Positions 1-8,597 of a stretch of DNA of 64,000 bases are shown piece by piece. Each line of letters starts with the position of its first letter. The first letter of the stretch is position 1. Under the pieces are notes generated by a model, which searched no databases, had not been told where the DNA came from, and saw nothing but the letters and a program-made list of their open reading frames with translations. A program made the position numbers and the translations under genes. Source of the stretch: JBDRMV01 sp043825615 (lineage in GTDB: Bacteria > CG03). The stretch lies in the NCBI GenBank assembly GCA_043825615.1, contig JBDRRS010000019.1:179515-243514 (forward strand), written 5' to 3'.

Positions 1-198
1 CTGAGCGCCTTTGGAAATCCAGTAATTGGCTCTTTCCATATCTATCTCGTAATTTTTTTCTTTGCCTTTGGTGTCGGGCGCATACCAGCCGAGCTGCTCG
101 ATTTCCCTGCCGTCTCTTCTTCTCGGCTGCGGCATAACAACAATCCTGTAATACGGCTGGTGTTTCGTTCCCGTCCTTTTCAACCTTATTCTTACCAT
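1..198 (-). CDS. rpsP: 30S ribosomal protein bS16, N-terminal part
   Basis: Small-subunit ribosomal protein; only the first 66 codons are in the window and the C-terminus runs off the left edge. The ATG at 196-198 opens MVRIRLKRTG, followed by HQPYYRIVV and a RRDGR...LGWY stretch, which is the family's N-terminal pattern. An AAGGAGGT Shine-Dalgarno lies at 205-212, six bases upstream. The next gene upstream on the same strand is lpd, separated by a mobile-element-like insertion, so rpsP probably has its own promoter in the A/T-rich 213-284 stretch, although no clear consensus is seen there. Confidence 0.93.
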   Translation of the reverse strand, partial: MVRIRLKRTGTKHQPYYRIVVMPQPRRRDGREIEQLGWYAPDTKGKEKNYEIDMERANYWISKGAQ

Positions 199-284
199 TC
201 TTCAACCTCCTTGATTTATCCCAAATTTATCCTAAAATTACCTAAACAATATAAAATTACAACCGCAAAGTCAAAAATAAAGAT

Positions 285-515
285 CTCCAGTTTCCTGAAT
301 TTTTTATTTTAGGATACATTTTTATGAAGAAAAATTGGTCACTTCTATTTTATTGGAAAATAGGGTCACCTCTGATTTATTAGAAAATCGGGTCACTTCT
401 GATTTTTTTAACTGTATTCTCATGAAAAAAATAGAGGTGACCCATTTTCCAATAGAAGTGACCCTATTTTCCTGTTTTTACAACGGTACGGTAAATTTTT
501 TTCAGGAAACTGGAG
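285..515. mobile_element. MITE-like element with 15-bp TIRs and 7-bp target duplication
   Basis: The two ends are perfect 15-bp inverted repeats, CTCCAGTTTCCTGAA at 285-299 and its complement at 501-515. They are flanked by an identical 7-bp direct repeat TAAAGAT at 278-284 and 516-522, the footprint of an insertion. Inside, GGTCAC recurs at 337, 364 and 391 with exactly 27-bp spacing in near-identical units. Its complement GTGACC recurs at 437 and 458, so the interior can fold into a long hairpin. No transposase is encoded, so the element is non-autonomous. It sits directly after the lpd stop codon and fills most of the 325-bp gap to rpsP. Confidence 0.85.
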
Positions 516-523
516 TAAAGATG

Positions 524-1891
524 TTACCCGTTTTTCAGAATTTCAGAAAGCGTGGGGTGCGCGTAAACAATGTTCAGCGCTTTTTCAACCGTTATTTTCT
601 CTAAAACCGCGCGGGACAGCAGATGTATCAATTCCCCTGCAAAAGGGCCTGTTATTGCAGCGCCGAGAATCCCGCGGGTTTTCTTATCAAATATAATCTT
701 TGCGAACCCCGCATTCCTGCCCGTTATGAACGCCTTAGCATTCGCTTTGAAAAATTTCCTGATAATTCCGGCTTCAAAACCTTTCTGCTTTGCCTCTTTT
801 TCCGTCACCCCGAGACAACCGACCTGCGGCGAGGAGAAAACGACTCTCGGCACGGCGCTGTAATCAAACGGGCTGCCCTCAATCCCCGCTATTGATTCCG
901 CTGCTAAATTCCCTTCCCCTGACGCAACACAAGCGAGCATTGGCGTATTTACCACATCTCCCGCAGCGTAAACATTCGGAACGTTCGTCTTCATTCGTTT
1001 ATCAACTTTTATGAAACCGGCATCCAGCTCAACTCCTATTTTTTCCGGAGCAAGACCTGAAATATCAGGAACTCTCCCCGCGCAGACAAGCACCCTGTCA
1101 AATTCAAAAATCTTTTTCCCTTTTCCCCGCAGTTTAATCGCGGTTTCTATCTTCGAACCTTTTGGCGATGCGCTTACGACCTCGCTTTCCGTAAAAATCT
1201 CCACACCTCTTTTTTTCAATTCCCCGGCAAGCGCCCGCGCCACGTCGCCGTCTTCCGCCGGCAAAATCTGTTCGCGCATTTCAACGACGATAACTTTTGC
1301 CTCCAACCTGCTGTAAAAGGTGGTAAATTCGCAGCCGATGTACCCTGCGCCGACAATCAGAATGTTTTCCGCCGGCAGCTCTGTCTTTAAAAGTTCACTG
1401 CTGTTGCAAATATATCTGCCGTCCGTTGCCAGACCCGGCAGTTCCATCGCCCTTGAGCCGGTGGCTATCACAAAATAGTCCGCCTCAAGTTTTTCACTGC
1501 CGCCCTTCTCCTTCGCAATTCCAATCTCATGCTTCGACGTAAAAGACGCCCTGCCGAAAACGAAATCCACCCCGCGCCCTTTAAGAAAAGAAAAAAGAGA
1601 AGAACGGAGATGCAACACGTTTCTTTCTGCTGCGGCGAGAATTTTTTTCATATCGGGGGTCTCTGCTTTTGCGCTGATTCCAAAATTGGAAGCGTTTTTT
1701 ACAAGGTCATAAACTTCCGCCGCTTCGAGAAGCGATTTTACGGGAATACAGCCCTCGTTCAGACACGTACCTCCGACCCTGCTCTCGTCCGTCTCAACAA
1801 TACAGACAGATTTTTTTAGTTCCGCAAGGCGCTCCGCCGCGCTGTATCCCGCCGGACCGCCGCCGATTACAATTACATCATATTTTTTCAT
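524..1891 (-). CDS. lpdA: Dihydrolipoyl dehydrogenase (E3)
   Basis: FAD-dependent pyridine nucleotide-disulfide oxidoreductase, 455 aa, which reoxidises dihydrolipoyl groups with NAD+. Visible features are the N-terminal FAD motif GGGPAG, the redox-active disulfide in GGTCLNEGCIP (Cys43 and Cys48), a second dinucleotide fold (VGAGYIG), and the C-terminal HPTLSE with the catalytic His445/Glu450 pair. Val51 replaces the usual Ser after the disulfide. A GGGGGG Shine-Dalgarno precedes the ATG. It is the last gene of a gcvH - ligase - lipA - lpd operon. Its stop codon lies just outside the target duplication of the MITE-like element. Confidence 0.93.
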   Translation of the reverse strand: MKKYDVIVIGGGPAGYSAAERLAELKKSVCIVETDESRVGGTCLNEGCIPVKSLLEAAEVYDLVKNASNFGISAKAETPDMKKILAAAERNVLHLRSSLFSFLKGRGVDFVFGRASFTSKHEIGIAKEKGGSEKLEADYFVIATGSRAMELPGLATDGRYICNSSELLKTELPAENILIVGAGYIGCEFTTFYSRLEAKVIVVEMREQILPAEDGDVARALAGELKKRGVEIFTESEVVSASPKGSKIETAIKLRGKGKKIFEFDRVLVCAGRVPDISGLAPEKIGVELDAGFIKVDKRMKTNVPNVYAAGDVVNTPMLACVASGEGNLAAESIAGIEGSPFDYSAVPRVVFSSPQVGCLGVTEKEAKQKGFEAGIIRKFFKANAKAFITGRNAGFAKIIFDKKTRGILGAAITGPFAGELIHLLSRAVLEKITVEKALNIVYAHPTLSEILKNG

Positions 1892-1923
1892 CTATACCCC
1901 CCAACTCATGAAAATGACCGTTG

Positions 1924-2796
1924 TCATTTCTTTAGATAATCCTCCGCATGATAAGAACTCCTCGTATACGGAGAACTTTCAACATGCAAAAAACCCATGG
2001 AAAGCGCTTTCTTTTTATAATCCTGAAACCTTTCCGGATGAACAAACTCCCTGACAGGCAGTGATGAGCCGCCGGGGGAAAGGTACTGCCCGACGCTCAG
2101 GAAACGGACGCCGGCGTCAAGAAGGTCTCCCATAAGTTCCAAAACTTCCCTCCCTCTCTCGCCCAGCCCCAGCATTATGCCGGATTTTGTTTTTATCCCG
2201 GGCGCCGACTGATTTATTTTTTTCAGCACCGTCAGCGACATATCATAATCAGCCCCCTGCCGAACGCGGTAAAGCCGCCTGACCGTTTCAAGATTATGAC
2301 CTATTATATCAGGTTCCGCGCGAATTACTTTAAAAATGCTTCCGGTGTTCCCTCTGAAATCGGGAATCAAAACCTCGACGGAAGGAGAATTGTTATTTTT
2401 TTTCAAAACGGCAATTGTCTCCGCAAACACACCTGCGCCGCCGTCCGGCAGGTCGTCCCTCGCGGGACTTGTTACAACAACGTGTTTTAGATTCAGCCGG
2501 CGCGACGCTTCCGCCACTCGCCCGGGCTCAGCCGGGTCGGGCGTTTCGGGATGCCCTTTTTCCACATTGCAGAACCGGCAATTGCGCGTGCAGATTCTGC
2601 CGAGAATCATAAACGTCGCCTGTTTCCTTCCGTAGCACTCGGTTATATTGGGGCACAGCGCTTCCCCGCAGATGGTGCGCAGTTTAAGGCCGGAAAGTAT
2701 TTTTTCCAACTTTTCATTTTCACGTATATTCACCTTTTTTTTGAGCCAGACGGGTTTTCCCCTGCCGGACGATGAGGATGCATCTGTTGAAATCAA
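1924..2796 (-). CDS. lipA: Lipoyl synthase
   Basis: Radical-SAM enzyme that inserts two sulfurs into a protein-bound octanoyl group to make the lipoyl cofactor, 290 aa. It shows the auxiliary-cluster motif CGEALCPNITEC and the radical-SAM motif CTRNCRFC, then the family's TSPARDDLPDGGA stretch. I choose the TTG at 2794-2796 because GGGGAGG lies just upstream and it overlaps the preceding stop as TTGA. An ATG at 2820 in the same frame has no Shine-Dalgarno. The protein is coupled to the upstream lipoate/octanoate transferase and lies upstream of lpd. The expected substrate is the H protein encoded first in the operon. Confidence 0.92.
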   Translation of the reverse strand: MISTDASSSSGRGKPVWLKKKVNIRENEKLEKILSGLKLRTICGEALCPNITECYGRKQATFMILGRICTRNCRFCNVEKGHPETPDPAEPGRVAEASRRLNLKHVVVTSPARDDLPDGGAGVFAETIAVLKKNNNSPSVEVLIPDFRGNTGSIFKVIRAEPDIIGHNLETVRRLYRVRQGADYDMSLTVLKKINQSAPGIKTKSGIMLGLGERGREVLELMGDLLDAGVRFLSVGQYLSPGGSSLPVREFVHPERFQDYKKKALSMGFLHVESSPYTRSSYHAEDYLKK

Positions 2797-3578
2797 CCCG
2801 CCTCCCCGGTATAAAAACATTTCTTTTTTATGCGCGCATTTTTCCTGGCTGTTTCCATCTCGCCGGCCGAAACTCTGCTTTCCGTAAATTCAACGCACTG
2901 ACTTTTCAGGAAGGACTCTTTTAATATTTTTTTTATCTTCCCTGCGGAGAGACGCGGTTTTAATTCTCTCAGCGGCACCGCGGAATAACCGGCGGTAATG
3001 TCATTTTTAAAATACTTTTTCATTCTGCCCGTATTCAGCCGGAGCGGTATGGAGCCGTGCTGAAAAATGATTTTCCTTTTTCTTTTCTGCGCATTGCCGC
3101 CGATTTTCCGTCCGTCAGTTAAAATGTCGTAAAATTCTCTGCCTCCAAAACAAAAATCGGATTTTACGCCGCCGGATGTTTCCCCGGCGAAAGAAACGTC
3201 AATGCCCATTTCCCGGTAAGCCGCAATGAGGAACGCCCCGATTTTTTTATATGATTCCTTAACCGAAACAGAACCCGCCAGGCGGTCGGAGCAGACAAAA
3301 CTGTAAGTTATTTCCTCATCGTGGAATATCGCGCCGCCGCCGGTAATTCTTTTTACGACGGGGATTCCGTCCGCACGGCAATCGGCAAGATTGACGACGC
3401 CGGCCGCCTGCTGGAACTTACCCAGTGAAATAGCGGGGGGATTCCATCCGTACAGCCGGAAAACAGGCGGCATAAAGCCTGATTCGTATCCTGCAAGGAG
3501 CGCTTCGTCAAGAGCCATGTTGAAAAACCCGTCGCTTGAACCCGTATCTATAAATCTCCAGCGTTCGACGGCTACCAT
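2793..3578 (-). CDS. Lipoate/octanoate protein transferase (LipM/LplA family)
   Basis: A 261-aa member of the biotin/lipoate protein-ligase fold, attaching octanoate or lipoate to a lysine of an acceptor domain. Motifs are RITGGGAIFH (about residues 78-86), GRKIGGNAQ (around Lys158) and HGSIPL. Cys143, just before that block, is placed like the catalytic cysteine of LipM-type octanoyl-ACP transferases, so it may transfer octanoate from ACP rather than ligate free lipoate with ATP. The alignment is by eye, so I leave the symbol open. The gene starts 2 bp after gcvH and ends in a TTGA overlap with lipA, so the whole lipoylation route for the H protein is in one operon. Confidence 0.85.
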   Translation of the reverse strand: MVAVERWRFIDTGSSDGFFNMALDEALLAGYESGFMPPVFRLYGWNPPAISLGKFQQAAGVVNLADCRADGIPVVKRITGGGAIFHDEEITYSFVCSDRLAGSVSVKESYKKIGAFLIAAYREMGIDVSFAGETSGGVKSDFCFGGREFYDILTDGRKIGGNAQKRKRKIIFQHGSIPLRLNTGRMKKYFKNDITAGYSAVPLRELKPRLSAGKIKKILKESFLKSQCVEFTESRVSAGEMETARKNARIKKKCFYTGEAG

Positions 3579-3580
3579 TT

Positions 3581-3955
3581 TTACCTGAGCGTTTTGAGAT
3601 ACTCTCCGTATTTCTCTTCGCCCATCAGATTTCCGGTTTCACCGGCGTCTGATATTTCAATGCGGGCAATCCAGCCCAGGCCCTCCGGGCTTGAATTTAT
3701 AATCTTGGGTGAATTTTCAAGTTCCTTATTCACTTCCGCAACCCTGCCCGAGAGAGGCGCATAAACGTCGCTCGCCGCTTTTACGGATTCAACCGTGCAC
3801 AAAACGCCGTGCTGCTTAACTTCGGTCCCGACGGCCGGAAGTTCGACGGAAGTAATATCGCCGAGCTGCTTAACGGCGTAATTTGAAATCCCGACGGCGC
3901 CGATTCCCCCTTCAACCTTTACCCACTCATGTTCCTTCGTGTAAAAAATTTCCAT
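3581..3955 (-). CDS. gcvH: Glycine cleavage system H protein
   Basis: Lipoyl-carrier protein of 124 aa. The lipoylation site is Lys59 within VESVKAASD, followed by YAPLSGRVAEVN, and the C-terminus has PEGLGWIARIE, all diagnostic of GcvH. An AGGAGA Shine-Dalgarno precedes the ATG, and a good promoter lies about 30 bp upstream. It leads the lipoylation operon. No gcvT or gcvP is present in the window, so whether it serves glycine cleavage encoded elsewhere or acts as a lipoyl relay cannot be decided here. Confidence 0.95.
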   Translation of the reverse strand: MEIFYTKEHEWVKVEGGIGAVGISNYAVKQLGDITSVELPAVGTEVKQHGVLCTVESVKAASDVYAPLSGRVAEVNKELENSPKIINSSPEGLGWIARIEISDAGETGNLMGEEKYGEYLKTLR

Positions 3956-3985
3956 TATCGTCTCCTAAAATAGGGATTTTTCTAA

Positions 3986-4014
3986 ATTATAATTATTAAA
4001 CCTGCTCTTTGCAA
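3986..4014 (-). promoter_or_regulatory. Sigma70-type promoter of the gcvH operon
   Basis: Read on the minus strand: TTGCAA (-35, 4009-4014), 17-bp spacer, TATAAT (-10, 3986-3991). The expected start is about 25 bases before the gcvH ATG. The box lies just downstream of the DUF167 stop codon, separating the lipoylation operon from the rsmA-DUF167 pair. Confidence 0.7.
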
Positions 4015-4018
4015 TGAA

Positions 4019-4243
4019 TCAGGGTTTAGAAATTTCTATGAGTTTGACGGGTGATGTATGTCCGCGGATTATTTTTACGGAGGTCTTCGGGACACCGTAA
4101 TACCCCGCCAGAATTTCCAGAAGCCGCCTGTTCGCTTTTCCTTTCTGCGGCTGGGCGTCCACTTTGACTTTCAGCGACCCGTCCGGAAGAACGGAAACGG
4201 CTGCTTTTTTGCTTGAGGCAACCACTTTGACTTTGATTTTCAC
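4019..4243 (-). CDS. DUF167 / YggU family protein
   Basis: A 74-aa protein of the UPF0235 (YggU) family, whose function is not established. The characteristic motif KAQPxxGKANxxL appears here as DAQPQKGKANRRLLEIL, followed by the conserved IxxGHTSPxKxIEI (IIRGHTSPVKLIEI). It overlaps the rsmA stop by 4 bp (ATGA), so it is translationally coupled to rsmA. Confidence 0.88.
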   Translation of the reverse strand: MKIKVKVVASSKKAAVSVLPDGSLKVKVDAQPQKGKANRRLLEILAGYYGVPKTSVKIIRGHTSPVKLIEISKP

Positions 4244-5001
4244 CTGGTCAAATTTTTAAAAAGCGCTAAATACTTTTCGGGCGATACCTGATGCGGCCTC
4301 AAATTTTCGACGAGGGAAAACTTATCAAACACCTTCTCCGGATTTTTATACCCTGCGCGTTTCAGGTTGGATAACAGAAATTTTCTTTTTGAAAAAAAGC
4401 AGGAATTCATAAATTTTTTCCAGTCATTCGCGTCTGTTCCGGAATTCCCGTTCGTCAGCAGAATGACGCTCGCATCAACCGAGGGCTTCGGCTGAAAGCA
4501 CTCTCTCCGTATATTAAACTTTCTCTCCGGCGCAAAAAAAGCCGACACCGTAACGGACGTCCTGCCGTACAGGGAATCTCCCGTTTCCGAGAGTAACCTG
4601 TCGGCGGCATCCTTCTGAATGGTTAAAAGGCACTTCTCCCACAACGGCGACGAAAGAAGCCAGAACATTATATCCGTGGTGATTGAAAAAGGAAGATTGC
4701 TGACGATAAAAAAAGGGCCGGCGGAACAGGCGGCGCGTTTAATTACCTCCGTCCCCGTTTTCAGGATGTCGGCGTTGATTATTTTTATTTTTCCGCCGCC
4801 GTATTTTTTTTTAAGCGTTTCCGCTAAAAGTTTGTCTTTTTCGACGCAAACCACTTCCCCCGATATTTCGGCAAGACGGCCGGTTAAAGCGCCTCTTCCC
4901 GGGCCTATTTCAAGAATGTTCCGGTTTTCCGGGACGAGCGAAATAATCTTTTTTATGCTCTTGCCGTCGGTAAGAAAATGCTGCCCCAGAACAGCGGGCA
5001 T
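4240..5001 (-). CDS. rsmA: 16S rRNA (adenine-N6) dimethyltransferase
   Basis: KsgA-type SAM methyltransferase of 253 aa that dimethylates two adjacent adenines in helix 45 of 16S rRNA. GQHFL opens the protein (residues 6-10), EIGPGRGALT (31-40) is the SAM motif, and NLPFSI (about 102-107) is the catalytic NLPY-type motif with Phe in the Tyr position. A helical C-terminal domain follows (FFSKRKFLLSNLK). The ATG lies 2 bp after the thrC stop with no obvious Shine-Dalgarno, consistent with coupled reinitiation. Confidence 0.95.
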   Translation of the reverse strand: MPAVLGQHFLTDGKSIKKIISLVPENRNILEIGPGRGALTGRLAEISGEVVCVEKDKLLAETLKKKYGGGKIKIINADILKTGTEVIKRAACSAGPFFIVSNLPFSITTDIMFWLLSSPLWEKCLLTIQKDAADRLLSETGDSLYGRTSVTVSAFFAPERKFNIRRECFQPKPSVDASVILLTNGNSGTDANDWKKFMNSCFFSKRKFLLSNLKRAGYKNPEKVFDKFSLVENLRPHQVSPEKYLALFKNLTR

Positions 5002-5005
5002 TATG

Positions 5006-6055
5006 TTATTTGAGGTTCAGCGCCCGGCTGACAGAATCGGTCTCCGCGGGAACGACCTCCGGTTTGGAACACGTCGCGACCGCTCTGTCGGGGTCCTTCA
5101 GGCCGTGCCCCGTTAAAGTTCCCGTAACAATTGTTTCCTTTGTCGCGTTTTTGAAAAAGCCCTTTTTATTGTATTTTATCAGGCCCGCCACGGTTGCGGC
5201 GGATGCGGGCTCCACGAAAATCCCTTCGATTTCAGCAAGGGCTTTGTAAGCCGAAATGATTTCCTCGTCCGTAACTTTATCTATTATGCCTCCCGATTCG
5301 TCGCGGGCGTTCTCGGCCTGCTTCCACGAAGCGGGATTCCCTATCTTTATGGCCGTCGCAATCGTCTCGGGGTTTTTTATGGGATGCCCTTCAACGATAG
5401 GGGCGGCTTTCGCCGCCTGAAAACCCATCATAACAGGCCTGACGGCTGTGTACTCCTTGTAGCCCTTCCAGTAGGCGGTGATGTTTCCGGCGTTACCGAC
5501 CGGAAGAGCGTGAAAATCGGGTGCGCGGCCGAGAGAATCGACAATCTCAAACGCGGCGGTTTTCTGCCCCTCAATTCTGTTCGGGTTGAGCGAATTTACA
5601 AGTTCTACGGGAAACTTCCCGCAGATTTCTCTGACGATTTTCAGCGCATCGTCAAAATTACCCTTTATCGCCACGACCGTCGCGCCGTGAATCATCGCCT
5701 GCGAAAGTTTTCCGAGCGCAATAGCCCCTTCCGGAATAACGACAAGCGCCTTCATTCCGGCTTTCGCCGCATAAGCCGCAGCCGAGGCGGAAGTGTTGCC
5801 CGTCGAGGCGCAGATAACGTATCCGCAGCCATTCTCCGCCGCCTTGGAAACAGCGACGGTCATTCCCCTGTCCTTGAAAGAACCCGTCGGATTCAAACCC
5901 TCATATTTCAGATACAACTGAAAAGGAAAATTGAATCTCTCCTCGATGCCGCCCGCTCTCAAAAGAGGCGTTGAGCCCTCCTGAAGAGTAATGACCGGCG
6001 TCTTATCCGTTACCGGAAGATATTTCCCGTATCTTGCAATTACGCCTTTCCCCAT
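5006..6055 (-). CDS. thrC: Threonine synthase
   Basis: PLP-dependent enzyme converting O-phosphohomoserine to threonine, 349 aa. The PLP lysine lies in PTGSFKDRGM, EGSTPL is the N-terminal motif, and GNAGN and CASTGNTSA are phosphate-binding loops; the short form lacks the long N-terminal domain of plant-type enzymes. I place the start at ATG 6053-6055, which has AGG six bases upstream and lies after the hom stop. An in-frame TTG at 6073 would overlap hom. It is transcribed after hom, so homoserine to threonine synthesis is encoded in one block. Confidence 0.93.
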   Translation of the reverse strand: MGKGVIARYGKYLPVTDKTPVITLQEGSTPLLRAGGIEERFNFPFQLYLKYEGLNPTGSFKDRGMTVAVSKAAENGCGYVICASTGNTSASAAAYAAKAGMKALVVIPEGAIALGKLSQAMIHGATVVAIKGNFDDALKIVREICGKFPVELVNSLNPNRIEGQKTAAFEIVDSLGRAPDFHALPVGNAGNITAYWKGYKEYTAVRPVMMGFQAAKAAPIVEGHPIKNPETIATAIKIGNPASWKQAENARDESGGIIDKVTDEEIISAYKALAEIEGIFVEPASAATVAGLIKYNKKGFFKNATKETIVTGTLTGHGLKDPDRAVATCSKPEVVPAETDSVSRALNLK

Positions 6056-6062
6056 ACAAGAC

Positions 6063-7361
6063 CTATATTTCAAGAATCTCGTAAAACACGGTTTTCTTTC
6101 TTATTATTTTCAAACTGTCTATCGCCGTCAGGGCAGAGACGATATTCCCCATTTTCGCCCTGTGCGTGAGCATGACAATCGGCACCGCCGAGGGACTTGA
6201 GCCCTCTTTCTGTATAACGGAATCAATGGATATCCTGTAATCGGCGAGAATGTTTGAAATCCGCGCAAGAACACCCGGCTTGTCAACGGTCGTGAGCCTG
6301 ATATAAAAACAGGACTCAATATCATTGACGTCCGCAATGTTCAGTTTTGTTTTTTTCAGTTCCAGAAAAGGTATGTGCCTGGCGCTGCGCTCAAGAATGT
6401 GTCTTGCCGTGTAAACAATATCGCTTACGACGGCGGACGCCGCGGGAAGAGACCCCGCTCCTTTGCCGTAAAACATCATATCGCCGGCGGCGTCGGTGTT
6501 TACGTAAATGGCGTTGTACTCTCCGTTTACGCTCGCGAGCGGATGGCCATCTCTTACAAAAGCGGGCGCAACCTGAAGATAAATGTTTCCGCCGGGCTCC
6601 GGGCAGGTTTTCATTACGGCAAACAGTTTCATCGCATAACCGAACTCGCCGGCATAAGACAAATCGAGCTGCTCAACGGTCTCTATGCCGCGGGTAAAGA
6701 TGTCCTCCGGGCGAACGTGCGTTCCGAAAACCATTGAAGACAGTATCGCAAGTTTTGAAGCGGAGTCAAAACCGGCGATGTCCCGGGTGGGGTCGCTTTC
6801 GGCAAAACCCGCCTTCTGCGCCTTCCGCAATGCCCTCTTGAACGTTTCCTTCTTCTGCGACATTTCCGTCAGAATAAAATTCGTGGTGCCGTTCAGAATA
6901 GCGGTGATGCCGGAAACCCTGTTGGCGCAAAGGCCCTCGTTGAGCGCGGCAATTATCGGTATCCCGCCGCCGACGCTCGCTTCGAAATAAATTCTTCTCC
7001 TGTTCCTTCTCGCATGTTGCAGAATTTCCGCAAAATCGTGCGAAAGAACATCTTTGTTTGCCGTTACAACAGACATCTTCTTATCCAGGGCAAGCAGGAT
7101 AAATCTCTTTGCCGGCTGGTAACCGCCTATCAGTTCGACAAAAATATCTATTTCGGGGTCATTGAAAATATCCTCTATCTTTTTTGTGTAAATACCCGCA
7201 GCATTGACGGTTTTGAAACTCTTGTCGCAAATTCTTTTCAGGCGCAATCCGGCGCCGACCTTTTCCGAGAGTAAATCATTCTTTTCCTGAATGATGCGGG
7301 AAACGCCCTTACCGACGGTGCCGTAACCGGCCATACCTATGTTTATTATTTTTTTCTGCAT
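6063..7361 (-). CDS. hom: Homoserine dehydrogenase with ACT domain
   Basis: NAD(P)-dependent reduction of aspartate semialdehyde to homoserine, 432 aa. It has an N-terminal Rossmann motif GMAGYGTVGKG, the catalytic-domain SVGGGIPIIAAL and NGTTNFILTEM motifs, and a C-terminal ACT domain (YIRLTTVDKPGVLARISNIL), which suggests allosteric control by threonine. AGGA precedes the ATG. It overlaps the preceding aminotransferase gene by 16 bp and is followed by thrC. Confidence 0.95.
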   Translation of the reverse strand: MQKKIINIGMAGYGTVGKGVSRIIQEKNDLLSEKVGAGLRLKRICDKSFKTVNAAGIYTKKIEDIFNDPEIDIFVELIGGYQPAKRFILLALDKKMSVVTANKDVLSHDFAEILQHARRNRRRIYFEASVGGGIPIIAALNEGLCANRVSGITAILNGTTNFILTEMSQKKETFKRALRKAQKAGFAESDPTRDIAGFDSASKLAILSSMVFGTHVRPEDIFTRGIETVEQLDLSYAGEFGYAMKLFAVMKTCPEPGGNIYLQVAPAFVRDGHPLASVNGEYNAIYVNTDAAGDMMFYGKGAGSLPAASAVVSDIVYTARHILERSARHIPFLELKKTKLNIADVNDIESCFYIRLTTVDKPGVLARISNILADYRISIDSVIQKEGSSPSAVPIVMLTHRAKMGNIVSALTAIDSLKIIRKKTVFYEILEI

Positions 7362-8596
7362 TTTCTTTTCCTCACGCTCTTTTTTACTTCCGGATACTCA
7401 GGCAGAGACAGGGCGGGAACTTTCAGGAACTTCCGGAGCCGCAGAAAAGCGTCGTGAAATCTTTTGAAGTGAGTAACCATAGCCATCCTCACAAAACCCT
7501 CGCCATAGGTTCCGAAACCCGCCCCCGGCGTAACGGCTATACCCGTGGTTTCTATCAAAAGTTCCGCAAATTCAAGAGAAGGCATGTTTTCGTAGGGGTG
7601 CGGAATCTTTGTCCACAGGTACATCGTCGCTTTCGGTTTTTTTGCGTCCCAGCCGAGCGAATTCAGTTTTTTCGTAAAAAAATCAAATCTTTTTTCGTAT
7701 TCCGCAAGAGTCCTTTCAATTTCATTTCTCCCGGTTTCCAGAGCGCGGACGCCCGAAAGCTGAATAAAGGTCGGGACGCCGTAATCAACATAACTTTTGT
7801 ATTTAGCGAGAACGGAAAGGACTTCGCTGTTTCCCACAGCCCAGCCGAGCCGCCAGCCCGCCATATTATACGTTTTGGAAAACGAGCCGAACTCAACGCC
7901 CACATCTTTAGCGCCTTTTATCTCGAGAAATGAAGGCGCCGAATATCCCGAAAAAGTCACCTCCGAGTAAGCGTTGTCATAAACAACGATAATTCCGTAT
8001 TTTTTTGCGAACCTGACGACTTCCTCAAGAAATTTCACATCCTCAATGACAGCGCCCGTCGGATTGTTCGGATAATTCAGAAGCATAATCTTTGCCTGAC
8101 GGCGGACTTTTTCGGGAATGTCCGTCAGGACGGGCAGAAAACCGTTTTCGGGGAGGAGCGGCATTGAATGAACAACGCCGCCGGCGAGAATCACGCTGTT
8201 ATAATGCACGGGGTAGCAGGGGTTCGGCACGAGAACGACGTCCCCCTGGTTAAGATACGCCTGACAGAGGTGGGCGAGACCTTCCTTCGAGCCGATCAAC
8301 GCCACCGCTTCCGTTTCCGGCGCAATCGTTACGCCGAAACGCTTTTTATACCAGATTGCGACGGCTCTTCTGAACTTCGGCATCCCTTTCGCCTGCGGAT
8401 ACCTGTGCGTGCGCGGGTGATTCGTCACGGTATCAATTAGACGCTCGACGACGGCCGGCGGGGTGGGGAGGTCGGGATTTCCCATAGCGAGGTCTATCAC
8501 GTCAAGTTTTTTGGCGAAAGCCCCCGCTTTCAGAATATCTATCACGCCGAATAAATAAGGCGGCAGGTTTTTGATTTTGTCCGACGGATTTACCAT
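7346..8596 (-). CDS. Class I/II aminotransferase (alanine/LL-DAP aminotransferase-like)
   Basis: PLP enzyme of fold type I, 416 aa. Motifs include MGNPDLPTPP, the nucleotide-fold NYPNNPTGAV, YDNAYSE and the Schiff-base lysine Lys241 in SFSKTYNMAGWR. Among relatives, alanine-forming and LL-diaminopimelate aminotransferases look closest, but the substrate cannot be fixed from motifs. It sits between an HCS-type acyltransferase gene and hom-thrC, so a role in aspartate-family or branched-chain amino-acid synthesis fits. It lies 1 bp after the upstream stop codon. Confidence 0.88.
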   Translation of the reverse strand: MVNPSDKIKNLPPYLFGVIDILKAGAFAKKLDVIDLAMGNPDLPTPPAVVERLIDTVTNHPRTHRYPQAKGMPKFRRAVAIWYKKRFGVTIAPETEAVALIGSKEGLAHLCQAYLNQGDVVLVPNPCYPVHYNSVILAGGVVHSMPLLPENGFLPVLTDIPEKVRRQAKIMLLNYPNNPTGAVIEDVKFLEEVVRFAKKYGIIVVYDNAYSEVTFSGYSAPSFLEIKGAKDVGVEFGSFSKTYNMAGWRLGWAVGNSEVLSVLAKYKSYVDYGVPTFIQLSGVRALETGRNEIERTLAEYEKRFDFFTKKLNSLGWDAKKPKATMYLWTKIPHPYENMPSLEFAELLIETTGIAVTPGAGFGTYGEGFVRMAMVTHFKRFHDAFLRLRKFLKVPALSLPEYPEVKKSVRKRKCRKK

Positions 8597-8597
8597 T

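Noticed and set aside
337..463. Regularly spaced repeats that could suggest a CRISPR array
   Set aside because: Only three direct units with contiguous 27-bp period, no separate spacers, inverted copies present, no cas genes.
335..604. Open frame through the 285-515 element and into lpd antisense
   Set aside because: It is made of the internal GGTCAC repeats and has no ribosome site; repeats explain the open frame.
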